A stretch of 64,000 nucleotides of DNA from Hirundichthys speculiger (lineage: Eukaryota; Chordata; Actinopteri; Beloniformes; Exocoetidae). The notes beneath the pieces are model-generated. The model searched no databases. It saw only the letters and a list, made by a program, of their open reading frames with translations, and was not told the origin of the DNA. The position numbers were made by a program, and so were the translations under genes. Below are positions 1 through 10,815 of this stretch, piece after piece; within the stretch, counting starts at the first letter, position 1, and each line of letters opens with the position of its first letter. The DNA is taken from contig JAGFBZ010000741.1 of assembly GCA_018398805.1 (NCBI GenBank), forward strand, positions 62,001 to 126,000. Reading direction: 5' to 3'.

Positions 1-1054
1 GGGGGGGGGTTGGTGGCGAGCAGAGGCAGAGGGAGGTGTGGCTAATGGCACACTTTGTTTTGGTCTACAGGCAGTGCTCAACAGCAAACCTAGCGGTGAA
101 ATGATTTCGCTTTTTGCTCCTTTAATCTAATCAGTGCATTTTGATCTGATATTTAAATACCAGATTCTAAATATATTGGGCTTCATGAGATTCTTTTTTT
201 CTCTCTTCAACACGTTTTCTTTTCTTTTCCCCTCAGTTCACTGAAAAACAGCAGGACAGCAGAAATGCTGAGTATCAATGTGCATTTAATGTGTGTATTT
301 AATCTTTAATGTTTATTTAATGATAATTAATGTATTACGTTTATACAGAAAAGAAAGGGAATATTTTACTTATGTTAAATGCTCTTTGAACTGTACACTA
401 TTACCTTTTATCACACCAGTAATCTCCAGTTAAAGTCCAGTCATGGTAAAGATTACTTTGCTGTGAAGGATATGAACAGACCTGAATGGATTTAAGGTCC
501 GTATTTATCCCTTCATATTAAAAACTTAAGATATGTTTCGTCAGAATTTATTTGTGTCAAGAAAACTCATAAATATGAGAGACGTGTCTCTAACGTCATT
601 CTATTTATTTTTATATGAAACCATAATCTCAGGGTTTGTACAAGGACGGGCAGAGACCATCTGACAGGTTATTTACAGGCAGGTTGACATGCTGCCATGG
701 AGGCTCAACAGGAGGAGGCTTGTGAAATCTGAGCAACAACCATGATGACACATCAATGCGTGGAAATGACATGACAGAGAACAATGGCAGATGGCAGGTT
801 TATATAGGGGCTAATCTGTTTATCAGGATCAGGTGATTTGGGCTTGAAGATCACATGAATAAGAGAAGGAAAGTCAGAAGACAGAAGTCAGTGCTAGAAG
901 CCAGAAATGGAGGCCGAAGTCTGGAACTTGGACTCAAGTCTAATTTAATGCCAAGCATACACTAGAAGACGTTGCAAAAACTTTACAAGGACTATGGCAC
1001 CTTGTAAAGAATATAAAGCCAGAGTTTAAAATACAGAGACTTAAGATTGGGAAT
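1..1054. other. Intergenic sequence, nothing recognised
   Basis: AT-rich non-coding sequence. I see no convincing exon, RNA gene or element end. The first ten bases are a G run. Confidence 0.5.
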
Positions 1055-1250
1055 GTTGGGCAGCCCAGTAGCTTGGTGATGTGAGCAGGCAGCCCAAGTC
1101 CAGATTCTACAGTCCTCCTGCAGTAATTGCAGTTTAAACTCCTAGACTGTGACCCTTTGCTGCATGTCTTCTCCGTTCTCTCTCTTTCCTGATTTCCTGT
1201 CTCTCACTGTAAATAACGACTCCTAGAGCCACAAAATTTTCAAAAAAAAT
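1055..1250 (+). repeat. tRNA-derived SINE, diverged
   Basis: An A-box-like TAGCTTGGTGAT lies at 1069-1080 and a B-box-like AGTTTAAACTCC at 1131-1142, the spacing of a pol III tRNA promoter. They are followed by the body motif CCCTTTGCTGCATGTCTTC and a CTCTCTC stretch that I know from fish SINEs. The same body motif occurs after another tRNA-like head at 38.36 kb. It ends in an A-rich stretch. The copy is old: both boxes are degenerate. No target duplication was found. Confidence 0.6.
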
Positions 1251-1948
1251 AGAAAAACGATTGGGAATCATAACAGCAATGCTCCTCGTCAGCTAGCAAC
1301 ACAAATTGCATCATGCAACACAAATTGTATCATGCAACAAAACAGCTTGCACGAGATAAGACTAAAGACCTGCAATGGTATTAAACATTTTAATTTTATC
1401 ATAATGACAAGACATGGAAAAGACTGTCCATGATATGCTCAGATTGTCACTTTACGCTTAACAACTGAGATCATGGTGACAACATAAACAAAAACTCAGA
1501 GCAGTTAAACATACAGTATGAGGTACAGGGATGCTCAGACCCAGTAGCTTGTCCAGGATTACACCATCTGTTGCATTTATGGGAGACTTTGTGCAAGATG
1601 TATTTACTGGAGAAGAATTTGACACTGCTCTGTTCTCTCTGCTCTCTCAATTTGAATTTTAACTTTGTTTATAATTACAGTCTGTTGAGGTTCTACTTTA
1701 AATACTCGACTATGGTGAAAACAATTATCAGGACACATTATTAATATTTTTTTCTTTTTTCTTTGAATCAGTGTTGTATTAAAGCAACATTTTTGACTCA
1801 GTAGCTCCCCCTTGTAGGTCTGGAAGTTTTGCAATGCTATGAGATTTGTTCAGTCCTTCATACTTTCTTGAGTCTCTCTGCCATGATGCCCACCCTATCT
1901 CTGTTAGCTAATTACATCATTGTTGATGTGAGACATAGTTCTGAGAAT
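1251..1948. other. Intergenic sequence, nothing recognised
   Basis: No gene or element end recognised. A 76-codon minus-strand ORF (1604-1834) has no recognisable motif and is not supported. Confidence 0.4.
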
Positions 1949-2679
1949 TGCATATCCCTTTGATGTACTATGTGAGACATAGGGCCCTATCTTGCGCCAA
2001 ACCTCCAAAACCTGCTATTAAGGGATATTAGGTATTGGGAGGGGCGTTCCCCCACAAAGAACGCAATCTTCCACCTCCCAAAACCCACGATCTTACCTGC
2101 AAAAAACACTATATTATGCACACATTATGCATGGGAGTGGTTAGGGCGTTCCACCTGTTTAACCAATCAGTGCGTCAGTAGCCATTGCCTTTAAGAGCAG
2201 GTTGCGGTACCTGCAAACTGCTATGGAGCGTCTTTTCACCCAGATCAGAGCAGCTCTCATGGGCAGCTCGTCTGGGACTCTGCTGTAGAGCTTCCTCCTC
2301 TTTTTCCCTCCTCCTCTGCACTGATATATACATAACTAGCTCTAACTAATGTGGAGCAAATGATTTAATCATTTCTTTTGTACTCCAAGAAGTTCCAACA
2401 AACTGCTCAGAAAAAACTAGAGCCAGTGAACTTCCAGGAAAACATTTCTTAACTAGAAAAGCACTCAGAGAGCGCAGACATCCGCCAAGCACAACAGTTC
2501 TCCCATACAGCGATTTACAGATTGCAATAAAATCCGCCTTCTGGATCAGATCCGGATCAGCCTCTGAAATTTTATAGAGGTTTTCAGTGTCAATACCTGA
2601 GTGAAATTTAATGAGCTGTGGGCAATAATTAACGGAGATGTTGAGAAACAAAATTTCCAGCCCCATTGAGCGCGTGTTA

Positions 2680-2760
2680 CGGTCTCAAGCCGGGTTGTGA
2701 ACCGCAACCTTCCACCTCTGGGGCTCCTGCGCACAACCCACTGCGCCACCTTCAATCCTC
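2680..2760 (-). repeat. tRNA-like SINE head inside the GGGCCC element
   Basis: On the minus strand an A-box TGGCGCAGTGGG (2737-2748) is followed by a B-box-like GGTTCACAACCC (2692-2703) at tRNA spacing. It does not fold into a complete tRNA by eye, so I read it as a SINE head rather than a functional tRNA gene. Confidence 0.45.
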
Positions 2761-3537
2761 TACATAGACACTCAGATCCACCTCTGTTTCACCTTCCCAT
2801 CCGACGAGCAGCCCAGGTGTGGCACTGCACACCTGTACCTATTCAGTCATCATTCAACCAGACTCGTCTCCAGATCTTCCCATAGAAACGCCTGATCCAG
2901 CCATTCGCAGTGCCACCCTCCTTGCCTTCATCGTCCCCTGGATTGTTGGTTTGGCTGCCAACCCTCGAATCCTCCTTTTTTACATCTGAGAGAATTAAAC
3001 TCTTAAAATTCCAGAACTCCCTTCCTGTCTCCATTGTGGTTGCTTTAGGGTTCAAGAAACAACTAAACAGCGCAATGTTATCGAAAATTTGAAAGTGATC
3101 CAGAATCCAGGATTTCTTCCGGATCACACACCCAAAATAAAATCAGTTCTTCCTTTTCACATTTCTGGACAACTCCTGAAAATGTCATCAAAATCCGTCC
3201 ATAACTTTTTGAGTTATCTCGAACACGTCCCCTGCGCAAAGACGCACAGCTGCGCCAAGACGCATAGCCGCTGGAAGCGGTGCTTTTTTCACAACAGAGT
3301 TCTGTGATCTCCTCGTTTCCTCCACAGCAAACATCTGAATGAGATCATGTCACAGCTGTACAGAAATCATCTGCCCTTAAGAGAACAATAACGTATGAAA
3401 GTAATACAGTGATGCATAATCGAGAACAGTAAGAGCCGGTTGTGCAGTCCCACATGTGACTGGGTGGACGCGCAATGACAGGATTTGGACGCGCTCTTTA
3501 CGCACTGACATGCCAGTTCGCTTTCCTTCCACAAACT

Positions 3538-3650
3538 CGGTATCTTGCGGTACTGGTATCTCGCAGATTTTGGGTATTGGGTAATGGGTGGTCTGACCAC
3601 CCATTACCCAATACCCAAAATCTGCGAGATACCAGTACCGCAAGATACCG
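3538..3650. repeat. 113-bp perfect palindrome
   Basis: Two 56-bp arms are exact reverse complements around a single central T at 3594. The arms contain the same TATTGGG and TATCTTGCGG-type motifs that occur at the element ends. Beyond the perfect arms the symmetry continues imperfectly (CGCTTTCC on the left, GGAAAGCG on the right). Confidence 0.95.
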
Positions 3651-3859
3651 AATTCGTGGAAAGCGCAGGAGACACGCCCATTGCCGCGCCCACAATGTGC
3701 TTAAGGGAGACGGCAAAATGGGTAACAGGTTTTGGGAGGTGGAAGATTGCATTTCGGTTGGCAGAGGCTCCTAAATCTGAGATTTGCAGGTAATGGGTAT
3801 TGGGTATTGGGTATTGGGAGGTGCAAGATAGGGCCCATAGTACGGCAAAGGGATATGCA

Positions 3860-4901
3860 GTTGTCCAGGAATGACCAGGATGTCCAAAGTTATTTTGGCT
3901 GCTGATAATAAACACGGGGAATTGCAAGAGTTTTACAATGCTTCCTAAAAGAAATCAAATATTCCTTCAAATGAAATTGCAATAGATATTTTAACATGAA
4001 AGGGCAAATTTAACCTGCTTTAAATACTTATGAGTAGTTAGTGTCTTCCCTGCTCTTGATGGAAGCATAAAACATAAATTTCACAGAGGTTTCACTAAAT
4101 GTTTCATTTAAATTTTTACGCTGCGTCACTTTGGCTTCAGGCAGTTATATAGACTGGGCTCCCTAACATGATCAGTCTTACAATGTGTTGCAACAGACAT
4201 TTTACAGTGAAAAAAAAAAAAAGCCTGCCTTGAACCCTGATGACAAGAGTAATATAGTCCTGTTGTTTTTAGCTCGGCATTATACTTTCACAGTAGGCAC
4301 ACACATTCAAAGATCTCCAATGCCATGGCCATTAACATCCAGAGAAGGTTTCACTGTAATTGTAGGGCTAGTGACCCCATGACTCGATTGCTTCCACTTC
4401 CAGTTAATGGGTTGCATTATTAAATGTGATGAAGGTGAGGCTTCCCCCCACTTCTCTCCAAAAATAACTTGTTTTTAAAATAGATTTTCAGATTTGAGCA
4501 ACACCCTCAGTTGCTTCGCAATGTGCTTCTAATGAAACAACATCAGTTTGGCTGCTTATGTCAACTTACAGTCTTTTAACACCTGGAAGACCCATTATGT
4601 TTTAGATTTTGCACCATGGTATCTAACTAAGACTGCAGCATGAAATCTGCTGTGTTTGATGTTTGCTATGTAAGAGGAGTACATCACCATGTTGCTATGA
4701 TACAAAAGAGAGAAAGGCTTTTTCTGTCTGAGGTGTGACTTTGATTTGCCTTTGTTAGTAATGCAGCATCATTTTAAGTGTTGGTTCGCCTGTTCATTTT
4801 ATCTCCATCAATGCCTCATCCCTGGATCCCTGGACTGGGAATAAATATTCAGTTATGCAAGGGGAAGAGGCTTCAAAAATGTTATATTTATATATTATAT
4901 T

Positions 4902-4902
<1 letters not shown>
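3860..4902. other. Intergenic sequence, nothing recognised
   Basis: No gene or mobile element end recognised. It leads into a long TA microsatellite. Confidence 0.4.
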
Positions 4903-4952
<50 letters not shown>

Positions 4953-4968
4953 ATATATATATATATAT

Positions 4969-5041
<73 letters not shown>
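4903..5041. repeat. (TA)n microsatellite
   Basis: About 139 bp of almost pure TA with a few interruptions. It abuts the outer hAT element. The relative of that element at 12.9 kb also abuts a TA tract. Confidence 0.95.
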
Positions 5042-5044
<3 letters not shown>

Positions 5045-5286
5045 GCTGGGCAACGATTAAAAATTTTAACCGCATGATTTCCCTTATTAATCACGATTAA
5101 TTGTATACGGAGATTAAATAATGAATTCAGAAGTAATGTAAAGTAGGGCTGTGCCGATACACTTTTGTGCCGATTCGATTCTCCTACGATTTTTGGGTCC
5201 CGATTCGATTTATATTGCGATTCTGATTAAACAAGTATTGCATTTCGATTTTACCAAGTATTGCGATTTTTATATTTCAATTATTG

Positions 5287-5288
5287 AA

Positions 5289-5354
<66 letters not shown>
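5287..5354. repeat. (AAT)n microsatellite
   Basis: About 22 AAT units inside the inner hAT element. Confidence 0.9.
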
Positions 5355-5357
<3 letters not shown>

Positions 5358-5510
5358 TTATATTTATTATATGTAATTATTGATTATTATATATAATAAT
5401 ATATTCTTATTCTTATTATTATATTATTTAAGTATGAAATAAAAATAAAAATATAAAGATTAAATAAGTTTTAATATTTTTAAAAAATGCGCAATTTCTG
5501 GAGTTTAGAG

Positions 5511-5735
5511 CAGAGGTGTTCAACCCTGGTCCTCCAGGCACCCTATCCAGCAGGTTTTAGATGTTTCCCCTTCTTCTTCACACCGTGATACAAGTGACTG
5601 TGTCATCAACAGACTTGTGCAGACTTTAAGGACAACCTGATAATGACCATTAATTAAAATCAGGTGTGTTGAAGCTGGGAAACCTCTAAAACCTGCTGGA
5701 TAGGGTGCCTCGAGGACCAGGGTTGAAGACCTGTG
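5511..5735. mobile_element. 225-bp hAT MITE with 8-bp target duplication
   Basis: Inverted ends of about 50 bp start CAGAGGTGTTCAACCCTGGT on the left and mirror this on the right. The target duplication GTTTAGAG is exact (5503-5510 and 5736-5743). It has no coding capacity and needs a hAT transposase in trans. The last five bases of its target (TAGAG) are the first bases of the next element. Confidence 0.93.
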
Positions 5736-5738
5736 GTT

Positions 5739-6391
5739 TAGAGGTCTTCACGGGTCCACTTTCATGGACCCGAACCAGAATGGAGCCATGAAAATTCGAC
5801 CCGAAACCGACCCGACCCGACCCGACCCGAGCTATTATCATAAGTTCGGGAGTCCAAAGCTGAATGGACCCGCAATTTTTGGACCCGTAAACGACCCGAC
5901 CCGAGTCTTTAGTTTCCGACCACGAACTGAACCGAGTTACCCGAATAGAACCAAGACAGTACAGCCTATAGTTGCTAATTTTAAAAGTTGTCTAGCGTTG
6001 AATAAAACTTGATTTTCTTACGTAAAGTTGTCTTCCTCTACCCGGCTCAGTTGCTCCATAGGCTACGTGATGTAAACGACAATAAATCCACGTCGTTATT
6101 TTCTTTGCGGATACAGATGCTATTGGTAGCAACTGCTAACACTTATAGCCTACACCGGTCGGGACGTGTCGTGAATATGTTCTCATCCAGCGTTGTCATG
6201 TTGGCGATCCGTTGTGCTTTACAGCTGCCGGGCAAACCGCTAATAACACGCTACGGCAACACGATTGTTTCATGACAAACACGCCACGTTAATGAATAAT
6301 TAATTAAACTACCCGGGGCCTGACATTAGCTGCCACCGCCAGTATCTTTAACTCTCGAGTAAACGCGGACCCAGCCTGTCAGAGAGCCCCG
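5739..6391. mobile_element. CCGACCC-rich hAT element, one terminus intact
   Basis: It starts TAGAGGTCTTCACGGGTCC, the same terminus as the complete copy at 39992-40772, and shows the same CCCGAACC/CCGACCC internal repeats. Homology runs to about 6380 (CAGCCTGTCAGAGAGC) and then stops where BED-finger sequence begins, so the other end is lost or altered. The 82- and 88-codon ORFs here are repeat sequence, not genes. Confidence 0.7.
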
Positions 6392-6616
6392 ACCTCTGAG
6401 TGGTAGCGAAGGATGTGCGCCGTCATGTTCGTGGTGTTACCACAGTAAGAGATTTGACTGCGACAACGCTTACATATGGCTTTCCTCATATCGAGCTCTC
6501 CTGCCCCGTGCTTTTTATAAAAACCAAATAAAGTCCATACGTTTGATTTGAAGTGGGGCGGTGGGGGGAAAGAGTTCAGACTCTGTGAAAGTACTCCGCT
6601 CGCTGCACTCCGCCAT
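6391..6616 (-). pseudogene. hAT transposase 5' end with BED zinc finger, broken
   Basis: On the minus strand an ATG at 6616-6614 sits in an AAAATGGCGG context. After one frameshift (near 6515) the reading continues through CKRCRSQISYCG and ends HILRYH, giving the C-x2-C ... H-x4-H arrangement of a BED-type zinc finger. In hAT transposases this domain lies at the N-terminus and binds the element ends. Nothing of the DDE/hAT dimerisation region follows, because the CCGACCC element begins right after it. It is a fossil of the autonomous parent of the inner hAT. Confidence 0.6.
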
Positions 6617-7150
6617 TTTGTCGCGTGAATTTGCCGGCATTCTGGTTACTATGGTGACAGACGTGCTTCTATTTCCGGAAGTGTAGATGACAAAAGAGAC
6701 AGCGAGCGGAGTATTTCCACGGAGCCAAAAATCGATTCGTGTATGAGAATCGATTTTTTAAAATCCCAAGAAAAAAATCGCGATTAATATGAAAATCGAT
6801 TTTTTGGCCCAGCCCTAATGTAAAGTGCACTTTTATTAAAATTTTCTGCTGCCATATCAACTTAAGTACCATAACGTGTTGTATTTAGTGTAAACCTCAT
6901 CTTAAAAATGTCAAATAAAATAAAGCTTATTGCCACTGCCAGGACATTGTCATCCTGTTTTTTTTTTTTAATGAAAAATAAAGAGTACCAACAAAAGCCT
7001 GAGCCACAATCATAACATTAAAACAGTCAATTTCTAAGATAACAGCAGGAACTAACGGGGAGTTCAAATTGGCAGTGGTTACAAATAACCTTGTTTCTGT
7101 CAAATCCTCCGTCTGGGACAGTGGTTTCACAACAAACACCCCCCTGATCC

Positions 7151-7836
7151 ACCATGATGCTCTTAACCCCCCCCGCCAAAAAAATGTGCATGTGTCTATG
7201 CATGGATTTTAATTTGTGGAAATGGAAATAACCTGGAAATATAACTATAATACTGTAGTTGCATTGGGACCGAAACCTCTTCAGTTGATCTTCAGGACTG
7301 TGAGGCTGAATTTCTGAGATCGAATTGTGAAACTGAATTTAAATCAAATTGATCTTTCTACAGAGAGAAAGGCCACACCGCCTTGTATGATTTTTGAATT
7401 CATCACAACATTTGTAAATAAATTCTTGGAACTAGGAAAAAATACCACCATAGCAGGAAAATGTTTATAATGGAAAGTTTATAAAGTTTTTTCTGTCTTT
7501 TTTCAGAAGTCCTCTGGTGCCCTCTAATCATGAGTCTTCCATTATTTTCATACCATCCAAAAAAAGGTTTTATTTTTACTGTAGTATTTAAGATGAATGT
7601 GTTGAAGGCTGTATATGTTGCCCCAATAAAAACCTTTTGTCAAGTTTGTAGTCAGTATTATGCACTATTGCTGATTAATGTTCAAATGTGTTTATGAGCT
7701 TCTTTTACTCATACCACTGCAAAATCATTTGGTTGAATCTATTAAAAAATGTTGTACCTAATGCTTCTATACTTGAATTTTTTTTTGACATTTTAAATAA
7801 CTGATGATTAAATAAATGATGTCTTTTAGCAACCAA
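7151..7836. other. Intergenic sequence
   Basis: No gene recognised. On the minus strand a poly(A) signal AATAAA falls near 7570, downstream of the possible exon at 7837-7985. Confidence 0.35.
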
Positions 7837-7985
7837 TTAAGCCAGTGCAGGAGCTGACTGGTTGGACTTGGGAAGCAGGTTTGCAAGCTGGGCATACAAG
7901 ACATGGTGCTTACATTTGTAGACATCTGGCAGTGATGCTGTCTGTCCATTAAGCTCCTCCACAAGAGATTGCACCCTGTCTGATG
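7837..7985 (-). CDS. Possible terminal coding exon, gene unknown
   Basis: The minus strand is open from about 7989 to a TAA at 7837-7839 and has a protein-like, non-repetitive composition, with segments such as VQSLVEELNG and YKCKHHVLYAQLANLLPK. A weak acceptor (ACATCAG) precedes the middle of it, and AATAAA lies about 270 bp downstream. I do not recognise the family. It could be the last exon of a minus-strand host gene whose promoter is the CpG segment near 10.9 kb, an exon fragment, or chance. Splicing is unsupported. Confidence 0.22.
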
Positions 7986-8160
7986 TACATATGAGGAGTT
8001 TGCTTGCTGGCAGTATCTATTACTCATAAAAATGTAATGATCTCGTGATCAAAACCAACATGACACGTTCCTCAATAAAAAAAAAAAAAACAATATGCTT
8101 TTCGAGGTTTCAGTTTCTTCAAAATACTGTGATAAATACTGTGATAAAAAATAAACCAGC

Positions 8161-8189
<29 letters not shown>
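8161..8189. repeat. (TG)n microsatellite
   Basis: Simple TG repeat followed by a T run. Confidence 0.9.
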
Positions 8190-8192
<3 letters not shown>

Positions 8193-8998
8193 TTTTTTTT
8201 TTTTGTTCACCCAGAGGTATACCCTGGGAAGGCTGGCAGTCAATGACGGGGATTATAGATCTATAGACATACATATTATATTTACAACAATGAGCAGCTG
8301 AGGGCTTTGAGATTTCTTGAACTGTATGTCTTTGAATTGTGAGAGGAAGTTGAAACGCCTTGATACTCACTCAGGGAGGATACAGTCCTGCAGACACTAA
8401 ACAGCAGGTTTCACCTCTTGCCTCTGACTAATCACTGTTTATTACAGTTATTTATTTATTACATGTGATACTGACCCTCTGAGATAGCTTTTTATAGTCA
8501 CCATTTTGCACAGTTTAATGTAAATCCACATTGTGTCTAATAACAAGCACATTATTCTGCATTATGCATTTTTCTTGTCAAATTAACAAAGTGTAATTCT
8601 TTTGGGTGGACTGTAAAATCCATGAGTACACTGCTTTCTGCCAAGCTAAATTTTATAGATGGGCTGGGCAGTAACATAATATGAAACTCCCAACACAGAG
8701 TAAAGGTAATTGCACTAAAGGTAAAACATGGCATGGAACCAAGAGAATTAACCAGACTCTTTTATTTCTCTTTGATTTATTGGCAACACACAGCACAATG
8801 CAGCTCAATGGTCTGAAGCCAGCTGACTTGAGTGGCTATTACCTGCTGTGCTTCAAATAAGTCCCCCAAAATGTATTTTTATTTCTCTGTGGAGATTCAG
8901 ATCATCTTCAGAGTTTTGAGAAAACAAGCATAGAATAGCTGTTTTCACATTTCAATCTCATTGAAGTTCTAATTGTAAAAGGAATTGCTTGATCTCTC

Positions 8999-9050
<52 letters not shown>

Positions 9051-10048
9051 CTTTTTTGTTTTGTTTTTTCCTCTCTTGTTATAATGGCATGTCTATTTAG
9101 AAGTCCATAACAGATTAACCAAAGAGAGTCTCTTCCATTTATTTACTTATTTATTACTTACTTACATTTTTTTTAGATTTTCTTACAAACTTGCAAGTTG
9201 AAGCATGGTGTTTTCAGATGGTTGCTATGTGCAATTTCCCCACAAGATGTCATACAATTTTGCACACTGCTACTTTAATTTTTACTCCATATTTAAAAGT
9301 AAAAAAGTAAACTCCAATGTGACATCAACTAACATAGTAAAAATATGTTTTTAGTCTGACATCTTCTAAAAACACCAGTATTCTTGTATATTTGCTTTAT
9401 TTGTTTTTATTTAATTTAACCTTGAGCAGTTTTTACTTTATAGTTTACTACACACCTCATACATGAGTCGTTATCATTGTAGCATGGAGATTATCGGTGA
9501 TTTGTTTCTTTCTTTTTTTTTTTTTTGCTATTTCTCTTGCTTTGTTTCCGTGTCCGACATGGTTACTTCCTTTCAGAAAATAATCTGCACGAGCAGCACC
9601 TCCTGCACCCTTTTACTGCAGGCGAAGGTATGGGCCAAAAATCACTTCAGGTTTGATTTTTGAAGCACAACTAATTCAGTCTGATGAGGCATAACGCAGA
9701 GCTAAAATGACTGCACAGTATTTGGTTATTTGCTCACAACTTGGCAGCAGCACCGTATTTGTTCTGACACTTGGTTCATTTATTTTCAGTGCCTGCCACA
9801 GCACTGTGGTATAAACAGCTGACACAAAGAAAACCAGCCTAATTTTATGTGTAGCTTTACAAGAATGAAACAATCCCATTTGACAAACTGAGGAACAATC
9901 AGCACATCTGCTCTGATCAATTGACAATATTTTTTATGCAGTCAGTGCTAGATAGATGTGGGTGAGTGTGTGCCTTTGGGAGGGTTGTGCATGATTTTAT
10001 AATTGTGTTGCAGGTACCAGAATATGGCACCAAACAACAGTTATATAA
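8190..10048. other. Intergenic or intronic sequence
   Basis: No exon or element recognised apart from the TCTA microsatellite. Small ORFs here (9463-9663 plus, 9676-9927 minus) have no recognisable motif. Confidence 0.35.
8998..9049. repeat. (TCTA)n microsatellite
   Basis: About 12 TCTA units preceded by TCTCTC. Confidence 0.92.
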
Positions 10049-10120
10049 TACCTGGAGAACAGGTAAATGAATTTAGAAAAGAAGGAGAGTGGAGTCACGG
10101 ACCGTTTTCACCGTTCCTCT
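10049..10120 (-). repeat. 72-bp direct repeat, copy 1
   Basis: 69 of 72 bases match 10816-10887 in the same orientation. On the minus strand it is preceded by CTACAG (acceptor-like) and followed by CTCCAG|GTATTA (donor-like), so it could be a duplicated non-coding exon. Alternatively the pair bounds a 767-bp repeat unit. Confidence 0.6.
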
Positions 10121-10815
10121 GTAGCTATTTTATTCACAATTACTCACATTCAATAAACATTTCTCTCACTGCCTAATAACTGTTTGCATTGTCCTCTTTA
10201 TATTCATTTTACCCAGCATTAAATAACACTGTCTCTATCCTCTGTCTATCTAGACATTCACATTCCGTGTCCATAGAACATTCAATATTCAATATCTCAT
10301 TACATTGAATATAAAGCAAAATACAATAAACAACATCTGGTCACCACTACTTTTCAATAACACACTTTTTGTCATCTCCACAATTCTATTTTAACATTTC
10401 TCCTTTTCCAAATTTCGTTTTTGGTCATTTAAATTATTGCATATTACTGTGCAGTTTTATTTTAAAGATGCTACTAACACCAGGACTTAATACAGAGCAG
10501 TAACTGTATCACCCATGAACACTATTTACATGTGTATATCTGAATCATGGATTTAAACCATTCACTAAATTAATAACATGGAGCCAGCCATTAATCGAAT
10601 TCAAACGTTAACTGAATAAGTGGAGGAGTGATGCTAAACTCAGTAACAAATGGGAGACGCCATCTTAGCGCGCCACAATACAAAACAATGACATAAACTG
10701 TTAAATTCCTAAAAGCTTTGTTTACATATAAAGCCGACCCAAATCAAAGCACAAACCTTACCAAAAGCGACATAAAGACCTACTGCTATTTCTGTGTGGA
10801 TTGTGAAGGGTTGCC

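Larger units (their letters stand above)
1982..3836. mobile_element. Non-autonomous DNA element with GGGCCCTATCTTGC termini
   Basis: The left end reads GGGCCCTATCTTGCGCC and the right end is its near-perfect inverse (GGTGCAAGATAGGGCCC). The element is 1855 bp, and ATA flanks both sides, giving a 2-3 bp target duplication. Both subterminal regions contain repeated TATTGGG units. A second, truncated copy of the left 350 bp lies at 11825-12172. Inside are a tRNA-like SINE head (about 2680-2760), a perfect palindrome (3538-3650) and only short unrecognised ORFs, such as 106 codons on the minus strand at 2346-2666. The short target duplication suggests an ISL2EU/Harbinger-like superfamily, but I cannot assign it. 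Confidence 0.65.
5144..6817. mobile_element. Inner hAT element with 8-bp target duplication
   Basis: Termini TAGGGCTGTGCC and GGCCCAGCCCTA are inverted repeats. The 8-bp duplication ATGTAAAG flanks it exactly (5136-5143 and 6818-6825). The 1674-bp copy contains an (AAT)n tract, a 225-bp MITE, a CCGACCC-rich element and a BED zinc-finger remnant. The subterminal region is dense in TCGATT motifs, which may serve as transposase-binding repeats (inference). Confidence 0.92.
5042..7150 (+). mobile_element. Outer hAT-like element, split by a second hAT
   Basis: It begins with TAGGCTGGGCAACGATTAAA, the terminus of a common fish hAT family. It is interrupted at 5144-6817 by another hAT and resumes with GTGCACTTTTATTAAAA at 6825. 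The stretch from about 6910 to 7130 is clearly homologous, in reverse orientation, to 12528-12896, whose end is the matching terminus CCCAGCCCTAA. The right boundary is uncertain. Short ORFs in the two copies resemble each other only because the repeats do. Confidence 0.6.

Noticed and set aside
4778..5075. Ile-Tyr repeat ORFs on both strands
   Set aside because: Translation of the TA microsatellite.
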